DNA from: PMG-095 sp037200885 | GTDB taxonomy: Bacteria > Myxococcota_A > Polyangia > Polyangiales > Polyangiaceae | Direction of reading: 5' to 3' | Assembly: GCA_037200885.1 (NCBI GenBank) | Contig: JBBCIN010000001.1 | Span: 2,356,001-2,420,000, forward strand | Length of the DNA: 64,000 bases | Shown here: piece after piece, positions 25,476 through 33,772 of the stretch | Position numbering within the stretch: the first letter of the stretch is position 1 | Layout of the letters: each line of letters starts with the position of its first letter | Notes under the pieces: model-generated | Told to the model about the DNA's origin: nothing | What the model saw: the letters and a program-made list of their open reading frames with translations, nothing else | Database searches by the model: none | Program-made: the position numbers and the translations under genes

Positions 25476-26972
25476 ATGACCCGATCCTCACTTACCCGTT
25501 CTCCATCGCTCCGGAAATTGACCCCGTTTCTACAGCCCGCAGCCTTCGGTTTGCTGCTCGCAGTCGCAGCCGCGGGCGTAGCCTGCGGCGGGTCGGATGC
25601 ACCACCCGCTGCGGCGAGCGGGGCCCCGGGTGCGGGTAGTCCCCCCGCTGCGGGCGGCGCACCGGGCAGCGCGGGCATGACCGCCAGCGGCGGAACTATC
25701 GGCGCGGCGGGCAGCGGTATCTCCGGTGCGGCACCGACCGCCGGCAGCGGCGGCAGCGGCGTTGCGGGTGCTGGCGGCAGTGGCGCAGGTGCCAGCGGCG
25801 TCGCGGGTGCTGGCGGAAGCAGCAGCGGCGGCACTGGCGCGGGCGGCGGGGGAGCGACGCACTGGGTAGGCACCTGGACCGCATCGCCGTACGCCACTGC
25901 TTCGGATGGGACGCCGGCCGCGGGGCTCGCGAACGCGGTCATTCGCCAGGTCACCCATGCCTCGCTCGGCGGCAGCCAAATCCGCGTGCAATTCTCCAAC
26001 AAGGAGGGCAACGCGGCGGTCACGATCAAGGCGGCTCACGTTGCTCTATGCAAAACCACGCCCTTGGTCGACGGCAGCATCGATGTCGCGACGGACAAGG
26101 CGCTGGCTTTCTCTGGTATGGCGGGTGTGACCATCGCGGCCGGCATGGAGGCCTGGTCCGATCCGGTCGACTTCACGCTGCCCGCGCTGGGCAACGTTTC
26201 CATTACCACGGCCTTCGGCAGCGTTCCCAGCAGTCTCACCTCCCACAATGGTGCGAGGACCGACTCCTACGTGCAGGCCAACAGCACGGACGTCAGCGCG
26301 GCGAATATGAGTTCGGCTCCGCACAACCAACACTGGTTCTTCATCTCGGGCATGGACGTGATGGCCCCGGCGGCAGCCAAAGGCATCGTCGCGATTGGTG
26401 ACTCCATCACGGACGGCAGAGGTGTGGATCCCAACGCGAACAATCGCTGGACCGATGATCTGGCCGCACGCTTGCAGGGGAATCCGGCGACCGCGAACGT
26501 CTCCCTGATGAATCAGGGGATCGGTGCGACGAACCTCGTGGGGTCTGGAACGGCGGCTCAAGCTCGCTTCGCACGCGACGTGCTCGGGCAAAGCGGCGTC
26601 AAGTACGTGATCATCTTTGACGGCGTGAATGACATCGGCGGTGGCGCGTCGTTCGCATCGTTGAAGACGGTCTACGACCAGTTGGTCAAAGCCGGCCACG
26701 ACAAGTCGCTGCTGGTTTACGGCGCAACCATCACTCCATTCGGCAGCAACAGCTACTACTCCGCGGCCAACGAATCAGTCCGCCAGCAGGTCAACACGTA
26801 CATCAAGAGCAGCGCGTTCGACGGCTATCTCGACTTCGATGCCGCGGTCACCGACGGCGGAAGCCCGCCGAAACTCGCAGCATCGACCAATTCAGCGGAT
26901 GGTCTGCACCCCGGTCCGCCCGGCTACAAGGCGATGTCCGACAAGGTGGACCTGACGCTGTTCACGAAGTAG
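25476..26972 (+). CDS. Lipoprotein SGNH/GDSL-type esterase
   Basis: The product has 498 residues from the ATG at 25476. The upstream extension of the frame overlaps the neighbouring lipoprotein gene and is not believed. The signal ends at AAAGVAC. A long Gly/Ala/Ser linker runs to about residue 125. A beta-rich segment follows (about 130-295, THWVGTWTASPYA). The SGNH domain has block I GDSITDG with nucleophile Ser310, a Gly block (GIGATNLVG), Asn in DGVNDIG and the Asp475/His478 pair in DGLHPGP. Many such secreted proteins are acetylxylan or pectin esterases; with the xylanase next to it, xylan deacetylation is a reasonable inference. Confidence 0.9.
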   Translation: MTRSSLTRSPSLRKLTPFLQPAAFGLLLAVAAAGVACGGSDAPPAAASGAPGAGSPPAAGGAPGSAGMTASGGTIGAAGSGISGAAPTAGSGGSGVAGAGGSGAGASGVAGAGGSSSGGTGAGGGGATHWVGTWTASPYATASDGTPAAGLANAVIRQVTHASLGGSQIRVQFSNKEGNAAVTIKAAHVALCKTTPLVDGSIDVATDKALAFSGMAGVTIAAGMEAWSDPVDFTLPALGNVSITTAFGSVPSSLTSHNGARTDSYVQANSTDVSAANMSSAPHNQHWFFISGMDVMAPAAAKGIVAIGDSITDGRGVDPNANNRWTDDLAARLQGNPATANVSLMNQGIGATNLVGSGTAAQARFARDVLGQSGVKYVIIFDGVNDIGGGASFASLKTVYDQLVKAGHDKSLLVYGATITPFGSNSYYSAANESVRQQVNTYIKSSAFDGYLDFDAAVTDGGSPPKLAASTNSADGLHPGPPGYKAMSDKVDLTLFTK

Positions 26973-26988
26973 AGCGCAGCGAACGCGG

Positions 26989-27016
26989 CTCGGCTGTGTC
27001 ATTCGCCACGGCCGAG
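26989..27016. terminator. Hairpin between convergent esterase and diguanylate cyclase genes
   Basis: CTCGGCTGTG and CACGGCCGAG form a 10-base stem with one G-U pair and an 8-base loop. It lies between two convergent genes. There is no clear T-run, so it is a possible bidirectional terminator without the classic tail. Confidence 0.4.
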
Positions 27017-27029
27017 GGCGACTCGTCAG

Positions 27030-28346
27030 CTATTGCAACGGCCCTGGTGTCGCGACCGGTGGCACGTCTCGCTCGGAGGTCCCGCGTTCGTTCTCGCCGA
27101 ACGGCGGCTCAGCGACGTCTTGGGACGCGATGACGCGATTTCGGCCCTGGTGTTTGGCCTGGTACAGCGCGACGTCGGCAGCCTTGATCAGCGAGGCGGT
27201 ATCGAGCGCATTGTCGGGAAAGATCGCCACGCCGAACGATAGGGTAATCGCTCCCAGATCTTGATTGGCGTGGTGTACTTTGAGCCGCCCGATGGCGGCG
27301 CGGAGCTTTTCGGCGCGCTGCAGCGCGCCGTCTGTCGTCGAAGGCGAAAGGATCAAAGCGAACTCCTCGCCCCCATAGCGACAGACCACGTCGCTCCGAC
27401 GCACGTGGTTCTTGAGAAAGGCGCCGAGCGCACGCAAAATGGCGTCGCCCCCGTCGTGACCGAATTTGTCGTTGAACTGCTTGAAGTGATCGATGTCGAT
27501 CATTATCACCGCGAGCTGCGTACGGTTTCGGGTCGCTCGATGTTGCTCTTGCGCCAGCGTCTCCTGCATGTAGCGCCGATTGAAGAGCCCCGTCAGCGGA
27601 TCCCGCACCGAGAGGTTCCGCATCGACTCGCGCAGCTTCAGGTTGGCGATGCCGAGACCGATGTGATCGGCGAGAGACTTTGCGAGTCTGCTCTTTTCGA
27701 TCATGCGGAGCTCGTCGCTGCGGTCGGTCTTGGGGCGACCGTCGACCAAATATAGAATCCCCAAAATCTCGCCCTGTGCCAAGAGTGGTAGGCAAATGTA
27801 CATGTGCCCGTCGTCGGTCACGTGAGCACAGCGCCCGTCCTGACCGATGGCGAGATGAACCTGACCGCGCCGGTGCGCCCAGCACTCGGCCGGAGGAAAG
27901 ATCAGGTTCGCTGGCGGCAAAGCGCCCCACACCGTGGCCGCCTCGAGCATGTCGCGCGAAGCGTTGAGCACGAACACGGCCCCGGAGTCTTCCGGAAATA
28001 GCTGCTGCACGGTCTCGGAGATGACCGAATACGCTTCGGCCTCGGTGTTGCTGGTCTGTAAGAAGTCGTTCATCTTGCTGAGCAGCGTGATCTCGCGATT
28101 GTGGGCGGACAGTTCGATCGCTTGATTCCTGAGCTCGATATTCGCGTCGGTCAGCTCGGCGGTTCGTTCTGCGACGTTGCTCTCTCGAATCGACTTTTCG
28201 TGCGTCAGTTCGGCAGACTGCTCTTGGACGATGCGTTCGAGCCTGCGGCCGAACGCCAGCAACTTTTCCTGACCCGCCTTCAAATCAAGGGCCGTTCGCT
28301 CGAAGCCGGCAGCCAGCTCGGCAAGCTCGTCGCTGAGGCTCATCAT
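27030..28346 (-). CDS. GAF-GGDEF diguanylate cyclase
   Basis: The product has 438 residues. Residues 1-85 are a coiled-coil helix (LERIVQEQSAELTHEK). A GAF-like domain spans about 90-235. The GGDEF domain follows (RDPLTGLFNRRYMQETL to the C-terminus) with an intact GGEEF active site in CRYGGEEFALI. An inhibitory RxxD site (RRSD) lies five residues before it, so product inhibition by c-di-GMP is expected. It should make c-di-GMP. It overlaps the stop of the hybrid kinase gene by ATGA, so the kinase and the cyclase are translationally coupled. Confidence 0.92.
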   Translation of the reverse strand: MMSLSDELAELAAGFERTALDLKAGQEKLLAFGRRLERIVQEQSAELTHEKSIRESNVAERTAELTDANIELRNQAIELSAHNREITLLSKMNDFLQTSNTEAEAYSVISETVQQLFPEDSGAVFVLNASRDMLEAATVWGALPPANLIFPPAECWAHRRGQVHLAIGQDGRCAHVTDDGHMYICLPLLAQGEILGILYLVDGRPKTDRSDELRMIEKSRLAKSLADHIGLGIANLKLRESMRNLSVRDPLTGLFNRRYMQETLAQEQHRATRNRTQLAVIMIDIDHFKQFNDKFGHDGGDAILRALGAFLKNHVRRSDVVCRYGGEEFALILSPSTTDGALQRAEKLRAAIGRLKVHHANQDLGAITLSFGVAIFPDNALDTASLIKAADVALYQAKHQGRNRVIASQDVAEPPFGENERGTSERDVPPVATPGPLQ

Positions 28347-30472
28347 GCTTTCAGCTGTTCCGCGCGATTCTCTCGCGTTGCAAAGTCCAGGGCGACATCC
28401 AGCGTTTCCAAGAACTCGTCGACGCGGAGTGGCTTGGTCAGGTAGCGAAAGAAACCTGCCTGCAGGCCTCGTTCGATGTCCCGAGGCATCGCGTTCGCGC
28501 TCAGCGCGACGACCGGGATGTGTTGTGTGAGGCTGTCTTCGCGTAGGATTTGCATGGCCTTGATGCCGCTCATTCCCGGTAGATTGATGTCCATCAAGAT
28601 CACGTCGGGCCGGGCCGCGCGCGCCAGCTCGATGCCGATGTCTCCAGTCCTGGCACTCAACAGGCGCATGGTCGGCCGACGGCTGATGATTTGGACCACC
28701 AGTTGCAAGTTGGCGGGGTTGTCCTCGACGTAGAGCAGCGTCCTGAGCGGTGCAGCCCCCTGGCTCGGCGGTTCGACGTTTGCAATGGGCTCTACACCGT
28801 CCAGGATCAGACGTGGCTCGCTTTCCGCGATCAAGTCGACCCAGAAGGTGCTGCCACGGCCGACGCTACTCTCCACTCCAATCGCGCCGCCCATGACCTC
28901 GACCAGACGCTTCGTGACGACCAGACCAATACCCGTGCCCTCCTCGGCGCTGCCTTGTCCGAGGCGGTTGAACGATTGAAACAGTTGCGCCACCTTTTCG
29001 GGCGGCAGGCCCGCGCCGCTGTCCTTCACGCTGATGCGGACGTGTCCGGTGTCGCCCTGGGTGCACTGCACCTCCACCGTTCCTTCCCTGCGATTGTATT
29101 TGATCGCATTGGACAGCAGGTTGATGAGCACCTGCTTCACTCGTGTTCGATCGGCGTTGACGAACGAAGGCAGATCGAAGCGCGGGAAGCTCATGCTGAG
29201 GCCCGCCTTTTGCGCTTGAGGCTCGATCATTGCCTGGCACTCGAGCATCACTTCCGATAGCGAAACCGGCTCCAAAGACAGCGACAGTTTGCCCGCCTCG
29301 ATCGTCGCCAGATCGAGAATCTCGTTGATCAGCTTCAGCAAATACCAACCCGCTTGCAGGATCTGATCGACGCTATCTTTCTGTGAGGGTGTCGGACCAG
29401 GCGTGTCGGACTGCATCAATTGCGCGAAGCCCAAGATCGCGTTCAACGGACTGCGCAGCTCGTGGCTCATGCTCGACAGGAAGTCGGACTTCGCGAGGTT
29501 CGCCTTTTCTGCCAGCGCCTTGGCGCTCTCGAGCTCGCTGTTCGTTTCCTGTAGAGTCTGTTCGAAGCGTTTGAGCTCGGTCACGTCGCGTGCCGCCGCA
29601 AACACCCCTTGCAGCGTGCGGTCCCGGTCGTAAAACGTCGTCGCGTTGTACGACACGACCGTCGTCTTGCCATCGCGCGCGCGAGCCGTGAGCTCGTAGT
29701 TCGTGACACGCTTCTCGCTCAGCACGAGCTTGATGGCCGCCTCTGCCCGTTCGGCGTCGGTGAAGTAGTTCTTGAAGGGAGCGCCGATCAGCTCGTCCCG
29801 CGTGCAGCCGGTGAGCGCCTCCATCTGCTTGTTCACGTCGGTGATGATGCCGGACGGATCGGTCGTAATCAGCGCGTCGATGTTGGACTCGATCAGCGAG
29901 CGCGTGTAAAATTGCTGATCGCGCAAGCGCTGATCGAGCTTCTTCTGCTCCGCTTCGACCTGCTTTCTGGCCGTGTTATCCGTGCCAATCAGCAAATAGC
30001 CGATGATGGCGTCCTGCGCGTCGCGCAGCGCCGTCACGGAAACGATGGCGGCAAAGCGGCTGCCATCTTTACGGATGTAAGTCAGCTCGTAAATGTCCTC
30101 GATCCCGCGCGAAGCCTTGAACGCCAACGCCTCGAAGCCTGGCGTGATGGGCGTGCCGAGCTCCAAACTCAAGGCCTTGGCCCGCGCGATCACCTCCTGC
30201 GGATCGGAAATATCCGCAGGCGTGATCTTGTTCATCACCTCCGCAGCCGTGTAGCCCAGCATGCGCTCGGCGCCGACGTTGAAGATCTGAATCACGCCCT
30301 TGGCGTCCGTCGCGATGCTCGAAAAGTTCGCGCTGTTGAAGATCGCGCTCTGCAGTGCGCCCGCTTTGAGCAGCGCTTCTTCCGCTTGTTTGCGGGCGGT
30401 GTTGTCGGTGCCGATCAGCAAGTAGCCGATGATCGTGTCTTGGTCGTCACGCAACGCAGTCACCGAGACCAC
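28343..30472 (-). CDS. PAS-array hybrid histidine kinase, C-terminal part (after the frameshift)
   Basis: 709 codons are open in this frame, but this is the downstream part of one gene starting at 31715. It carries the end of the third PAS unit, the fourth PAS unit of the array, a fifth different PAS (SLIESNIDALITTDPSG), a HisKA domain with SMSHELRSPLNAILGF, a HATPase (NLLSNAIKYN, DSGAGLPPEKV, GTGIGLVV) and a C-terminal REC domain (VILMDINLPGMSG). There is no membrane segment, so it should be a cytosolic hybrid kinase. The ATGA overlap links it to the diguanylate cyclase. Any start in this frame (such as the GTG at 30472) would be inside a PAS domain. Confidence 0.88.
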   Translation of the reverse strand: MVSVTALRDDQDTIIGYLLIGTDNTARKQAEEALLKAGALQSAIFNSANFSSIATDAKGVIQIFNVGAERMLGYTAAEVMNKITPADISDPQEVIARAKALSLELGTPITPGFEALAFKASRGIEDIYELTYIRKDGSRFAAIVSVTALRDAQDAIIGYLLIGTDNTARKQVEAEQKKLDQRLRDQQFYTRSLIESNIDALITTDPSGIITDVNKQMEALTGCTRDELIGAPFKNYFTDAERAEAAIKLVLSEKRVTNYELTARARDGKTTVVSYNATTFYDRDRTLQGVFAAARDVTELKRFEQTLQETNSELESAKALAEKANLAKSDFLSSMSHELRSPLNAILGFAQLMQSDTPGPTPSQKDSVDQILQAGWYLLKLINEILDLATIEAGKLSLSLEPVSLSEVMLECQAMIEPQAQKAGLSMSFPRFDLPSFVNADRTRVKQVLINLLSNAIKYNRREGTVEVQCTQGDTGHVRISVKDSGAGLPPEKVAQLFQSFNRLGQGSAEEGTGIGLVVTKRLVEVMGGAIGVESSVGRGSTFWVDLIAESEPRLILDGVEPIANVEPPSQGAAPLRTLLYVEDNPANLQLVVQIISRRPTMRLLSARTGDIGIELARAARPDVILMDINLPGMSGIKAMQILREDSLTQHIPVVALSANAMPRDIERGLQAGFFRYLTKPLRVDEFLETLDVALDFATRENRAEQLKA

Positions 30473-31661
30473 CGCGGGGAAAGCGGCTGCCGTCTTTGCG
30501 GAAGTAGGTCAGCTCGTAAATGTCTTCGATTCCGCGCGATGCCTTGAACACCAACGCCTCGAAGCCCGGCGTGATCGGCGTCCCGAGCTCCAGGCTCAAG
30601 GCCTTGGCCCGCGCGATCACTTCCTGCGGATCGGAAATATCCGCAGGCGTGATCTTGTTCATCACTTCGGCGGCCGTGTAGCCCAGCATGCGCTCGGCGC
30701 CGACGTTGAAGATCTGAATCACGCCTTTGGCGTCCGTCGCAATACTCGAAAAGTTCGCGCTGTTGAAGATCGCGCTCTGTAGCGCGCCCGCTTTGAGCAG
30801 CGCTTCTTCCGCTTGTTTACGGGCGGTGTTGTCGGTGCCGATCAGCAAATAGCCGATGATGGCGTCTTGGTCGTCGCGCAGAGCAGTCACCGATACGACC
30901 GCGGGAAACCGGCTGCCGTCTTTACGGAAGTAGGTCAGCTCGTAAATGTCCTCGATCCCACGCGAAGCTTTGAACACCAACGCCTCGAAGCCCGGCGTGA
31001 TCGGCGTCCCGAGCTCCAGGCTCAACGCCTTGGCCCGCGCGATCACTTCTTGCGGATCGGAGATGTCCGCAGGCGTGATCTTGTTCATCACCTCGGCGGC
31101 CGTGTAGCCCAGCATGCGCTCGGCGCCGACGTTGAAAATCTGGATCACGCCATTTGCGTCCGTTGCAATGCTCGAAAAGTTTGCGCTGTTGAAGATCGCG
31201 CTCTGCAGCGCGCCAGCCTTGATCAGCGCTTCTTCCGCCTGCTTCCGCGCAGTATTGTCCGTACCAATCAGCAGGTATCCGATGATGACGTCTTGCCCGT
31301 CGCGGAGCGCGGTCACCGATACGACTGCGGGAAACCGGCTGCCGTCTTTGCGGAAGTAGGTCAGCTCGTAAATATCCTCGATGCCGCGTGAGGCTTTGAA
31401 TACCAATGCCTCGAAGCCCGGCGTGATCGGTGTTCCGAGCTCCAAGCTCAACGCCTTGGCTCTCGCGATCACTTCTTGCGGATCGGAGATGTCGGCCGGC
31501 GTGATCGCGTCCACCACCTCGACCGCGGCGTAGCCTAGCATACGCTCGGCGCCGATATTGAATAACTGAATGACACCCTTCTCATCGGTCGCGATGATCG
31601 AGAAGTTGGCGCTGTTGAGGATCGCGCTCTGCAGCGCGCCGGCTTTCAGCAGCGCTTCCTG
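29965..31661 (-). repeat. Four tandem PAS-coding repeats of 426 bp
   Basis: The same block recurs at 31540, 31114, 30688 and 30261 (GCATACGCTC or GCATGCGCTC around RMLGY on the coding strand). The spacings are 426, 426 and 427 bases; the odd base is the frameshift. Each unit encodes 142 residues (KAGALQSAI... to ...NTARKQ). Units two to four are nearly identical; the first is more diverged (AAVEVVDAI instead of TAAEVMNKI). Confidence 0.9.
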
Positions 31662-31715
31662 ACGTCGGACCTCCGTGATTACGTTCGCCTTGCCAGCGTC
31701 GTTTTCGGGAACCAT
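30447..31715 (-). CDS. PAS-array hybrid histidine kinase, N-terminal part (before the frameshift)
   Basis: The frame is open from 31877; the ATG at 31715 (MVPENDAGKANVITEV) is the most likely start because upstream residues look non-coding, though no good SD is seen. It codes for PAS units one to three, with the third ending wrongly: YFRKDGSRFP is followed by RGGLGDCVA and a stop at 30447, where the other units continue with AVVSVTALRD. The sequence CCGCGGGGAAA at 30474-30483 has one more G than CCGCGGGAAA in the sister copies, so the frame is lost there and the real protein continues in the next frame. It is either a sequencing/assembly error in a G-run or a true mutation. Confidence 0.8.
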   Translation of the reverse strand: MVPENDAGKANVITEVRRQEALLKAGALQSAILNSANFSIIATDEKGVIQLFNIGAERMLGYAAVEVVDAITPADISDPQEVIARAKALSLELGTPITPGFEALVFKASRGIEDIYELTYFRKDGSRFPAVVSVTALRDGQDVIIGYLLIGTDNTARKQAEEALIKAGALQSAIFNSANFSSIATDANGVIQIFNVGAERMLGYTAAEVMNKITPADISDPQEVIARAKALSLELGTPITPGFEALVFKASRGIEDIYELTYFRKDGSRFPAVVSVTALRDDQDAIIGYLLIGTDNTARKQAEEALLKAGALQSAIFNSANFSSIATDAKGVIQIFNVGAERMLGYTAAEVMNKITPADISDPQEVIARAKALSLELGTPITPGFEALVFKASRGIEDIYELTYFRKDGSRFPRGGLGDCVA

Positions 31716-32032
31716 TGGATCGTCGCACACCGCCGGTGTCGTCAAGGTGAACCTCCGCGGCAGCGCCCAAAAAAGAGGACAGCTCGCCCGCTGGCAAGTG
31801 CGAAGCAAGACGCGAGCCTGTTCGCCTTTTTTGCCCCAAAGCTTGGCAAAGCTCGGCAAAGCGCGATACCGATGCACTTTGGCCGACCCGGCAACGTGTC
31901 AAAGTGGCACGCACCTGGCGCTTCTGACACATGGCGCCAGAAGATCTTGCGCGCTCAAGTCGAGTCACAGTCGCGGGTAGTCAAAGGTGGACGAGTGCGC
32001 TCGAGCGCTAGCGACGCGACGCGACGGAAACC
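31716..32032 (-). other. Intergenic region upstream of the PAS-array kinase
   Basis: These 317 bp hold no gene I can support. On the minus strand they include three tandem near-repeats of GCTTTGCCRA (about 31838-31866) and a possible hairpin (see 31915-31940). The frame upstream of 31715 is open to 31877, so a longer kinase N-terminus cannot be excluded. Confidence 0.4.
31915..31940 (-). terminator. Weak hairpin between the 99-residue gene and the PAS kinase
   Basis: Arms CTGGCGC and GCGCCAG, 7 bp, enclose a 12-base loop, 93 bp after the stop of the upstream small gene. There is no T-run on the minus strand. It may be a terminator or an operator. Confidence 0.25.
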
Positions 32033-32332
32033 TTAGTTGGGTTCCAAATCATCTGGCCAGCCCGGCCGCAGACGCTTGATCACATCCACCAGCCGCCAAA
32101 GCGGTAACGCGAGATTCAGGCCTAAATCGGCTCGAAAATAGGCGTCGAGGCGCCTTGCGATCTCGGTCGGTGGCGTGGGCACACTATCGAGTAGCGAGGC
32201 CTCGTCCGTCAGCACGAACGGCTGAAACTCCGGATCTGGTTCTGCGATGTTGATGATCAACTGAACCTCGCGCCCTCGTGCAACCGTTTCGGTCGCCGAC
32301 GCTAGTTCGATATTCGGTGGAGATGACGTCAT
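32033..32332 (-). CDS. Hypothetical 99-residue protein
   Basis: A complete frame from ATG at 32332 with regular composition (MTSSPPNIELASATETVARG, then EIARRLDAYFRADLGLNLALPLWRLVDVIKRL). It has no close opposing gene, which supports it being real. It has no signal peptide and no motif I recognise. It sits in the minus-strand chemosensory/kinase row between the CheX-like gene and the PAS-array kinase, so a signalling role is possible but not shown. Confidence 0.5.
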   Translation of the reverse strand: MTSSPPNIELASATETVARGREVQLIINIAEPDPEFQPFVLTDEASLLDSVPTPPTEIARRLDAYFRADLGLNLALPLWRLVDVIKRLRPGWPDDLEPN

Positions 32333-32599
32333 CGCTATCTAGCTATCGTACCAGGCTTCCGCTTCGAAGCCGAACGGAGCGAGCGGTGCCAGCGAATGTA
32401 GCCGTCGGACCCCATGTCCGGCGTAGCGGCGTCGGGCGGGGCCCGTGCTGGCGCAGCGCGAAGCGCAAGCGTGCCGGGCCGAGCTCTCGTTCCAAACTCG
32501 AGCGCTGCACTCCGCGCGCGTACTTCGAGCTGTCCGACTCGGATCGCGATTGGGTTGCCGTCGCGATACGGCGCGACGGCTGCGCCTTGATCTCGGACG

Positions 32600-33703
32600 T
32601 CAGCGCACGAGCAGGAACAGACGCCCCATTTCGCTCAGCTCCTGCTCCGAGGCCAGAGCCGGGCGCCCGCTCCAGTCCAGCGTGTCGAGCGTGAACGGCT
32701 CGAGCGATTTGACACGGACATGAAGGCCTTCCGGCTGTTGGTTGATTGTCGCGCTCAGGTTGTTGGCCACTTCGTCCATCGCGCTGATCACTTCTTCGGT
32801 GGGCGCGCCTTCCTTGCGCTGTGCCTCGAGTTGCTCGGCCGGAAACATCATCAGGGTTCCCCCGAGTCCGATCGTGGCCGCCAGGTCTGTGACGATCGCG
32901 CCGACTTCGTTGCCTTCGTTGTCGACTAGACGGGAAAGCCAGCATGGACCGACCTGCTTGGGCGGGAATGTCACCGGGTGCTTCTCGCGCACGCCGATCT
33001 TTCTCCCGAGCAAGGCACTGAGACACGCAGCCACCTCCGCCGCGGGTGGCAACTTGACCCGTGGACCGACGTGCTTGGCTTCGGCCGTCGGCGTGGCTTC
33101 GGCGGCAATCGGCGTGGCTTCTGCCGTCGGCGCCGCGTCCGCGCTCAGCGCGGTTTTGGCGAACGATACGGTCGCTGGGCGACTGCTCACGCGCGCGGGC
33201 GCCGGTCGCGACGACAGCGCAGGCGTGCCTCCGGGCAGGACCAAGTCGCGCGGAAGGTGACCCGACGCGAACAGCGACTCGAGCCGAGCGACCCGCTCCG
33301 CTAAGCCTTTGCCCGAGGCGCGCAGCAAGCAAACCTCCGCACGAAGATCCGCCACTGTCGCAGCGGCGGTCGCCGCCGCGCTCGGCCGCGCGCTGTGCCG
33401 GGCCTCGCGTGGCGTGCCCGGCTCGCACGCAACCCAATCGCCGTCGACTGCTTCGAACGAGCATTCTTCGTTTACGCCGATGCGCCGGATGAGACTGCTG
33501 GCAGCGTTCGCCAAAGTAGGGTTGTCGTCGCTGCGCTTCAAGTGTTGCAGCACGAGGTCGCTGCCCTGCACCCGCAATGTTCGAGGTTGAAATACGTTTC
33601 GTTCGACGGCGACTAGCTTGAGAAGCTCCAAAATCCAAATGCCATTTCGACACAGTAGTCGCGACGGTGTGGCCGCGGTCAGTAGGTCGCCGGCGATGGA
33701 CAT
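32600..33703 (-). CDS. CheX/CheC-like domain protein with long N-terminal region
   Basis: The product has 367 residues. The C-terminal part (about 220-350) contains EVISAMDEVANNLSATI, the E-x-x-N pattern of CheC/CheX phosphatases, preceded by VGAIVTDLAATIGLGGTLMMFP. The N-terminal third (MSIAGDLLTAATPSRLL...) is different and includes a compact strand-rich region (LKLVAVERNVFQPRTLRVQG). An Ala/Thr/Pro linker joins the two (around SADAAPTAEATP). It is probably a response-regulator phosphatase or a scaffold in the minus-strand chemosensory set. It is the third CheX-like gene of the window. The upstream gene is the second CheB (69 bp gap). Confidence 0.58.
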   Translation of the reverse strand: MSIAGDLLTAATPSRLLCRNGIWILELLKLVAVERNVFQPRTLRVQGSDLVLQHLKRSDDNPTLANAASSLIRRIGVNEECSFEAVDGDWVACEPGTPREARHSARPSAAATAAATVADLRAEVCLLRASGKGLAERVARLESLFASGHLPRDLVLPGGTPALSSRPAPARVSSRPATVSFAKTALSADAAPTAEATPIAAEATPTAEAKHVGPRVKLPPAAEVAACLSALLGRKIGVREKHPVTFPPKQVGPCWLSRLVDNEGNEVGAIVTDLAATIGLGGTLMMFPAEQLEAQRKEGAPTEEVISAMDEVANNLSATINQQPEGLHVRVKSLEPFTLDTLDWSGRPALASEQELSEMGRLFLLVR

Positions 33704-33772
33704 CAGTTGCAGTGAACGGACGTTTGCCGCGGTAGGTAAATCAAATCATGCGATTTTTGCATCATTTCGCAG

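Noticed and set aside
31905..31925. A sigma-54-like promoter (TGGCACG-N4-TGGC) on the plus strand
   Set aside because: The -12 element has a mismatch and no plus-strand gene lies downstream.
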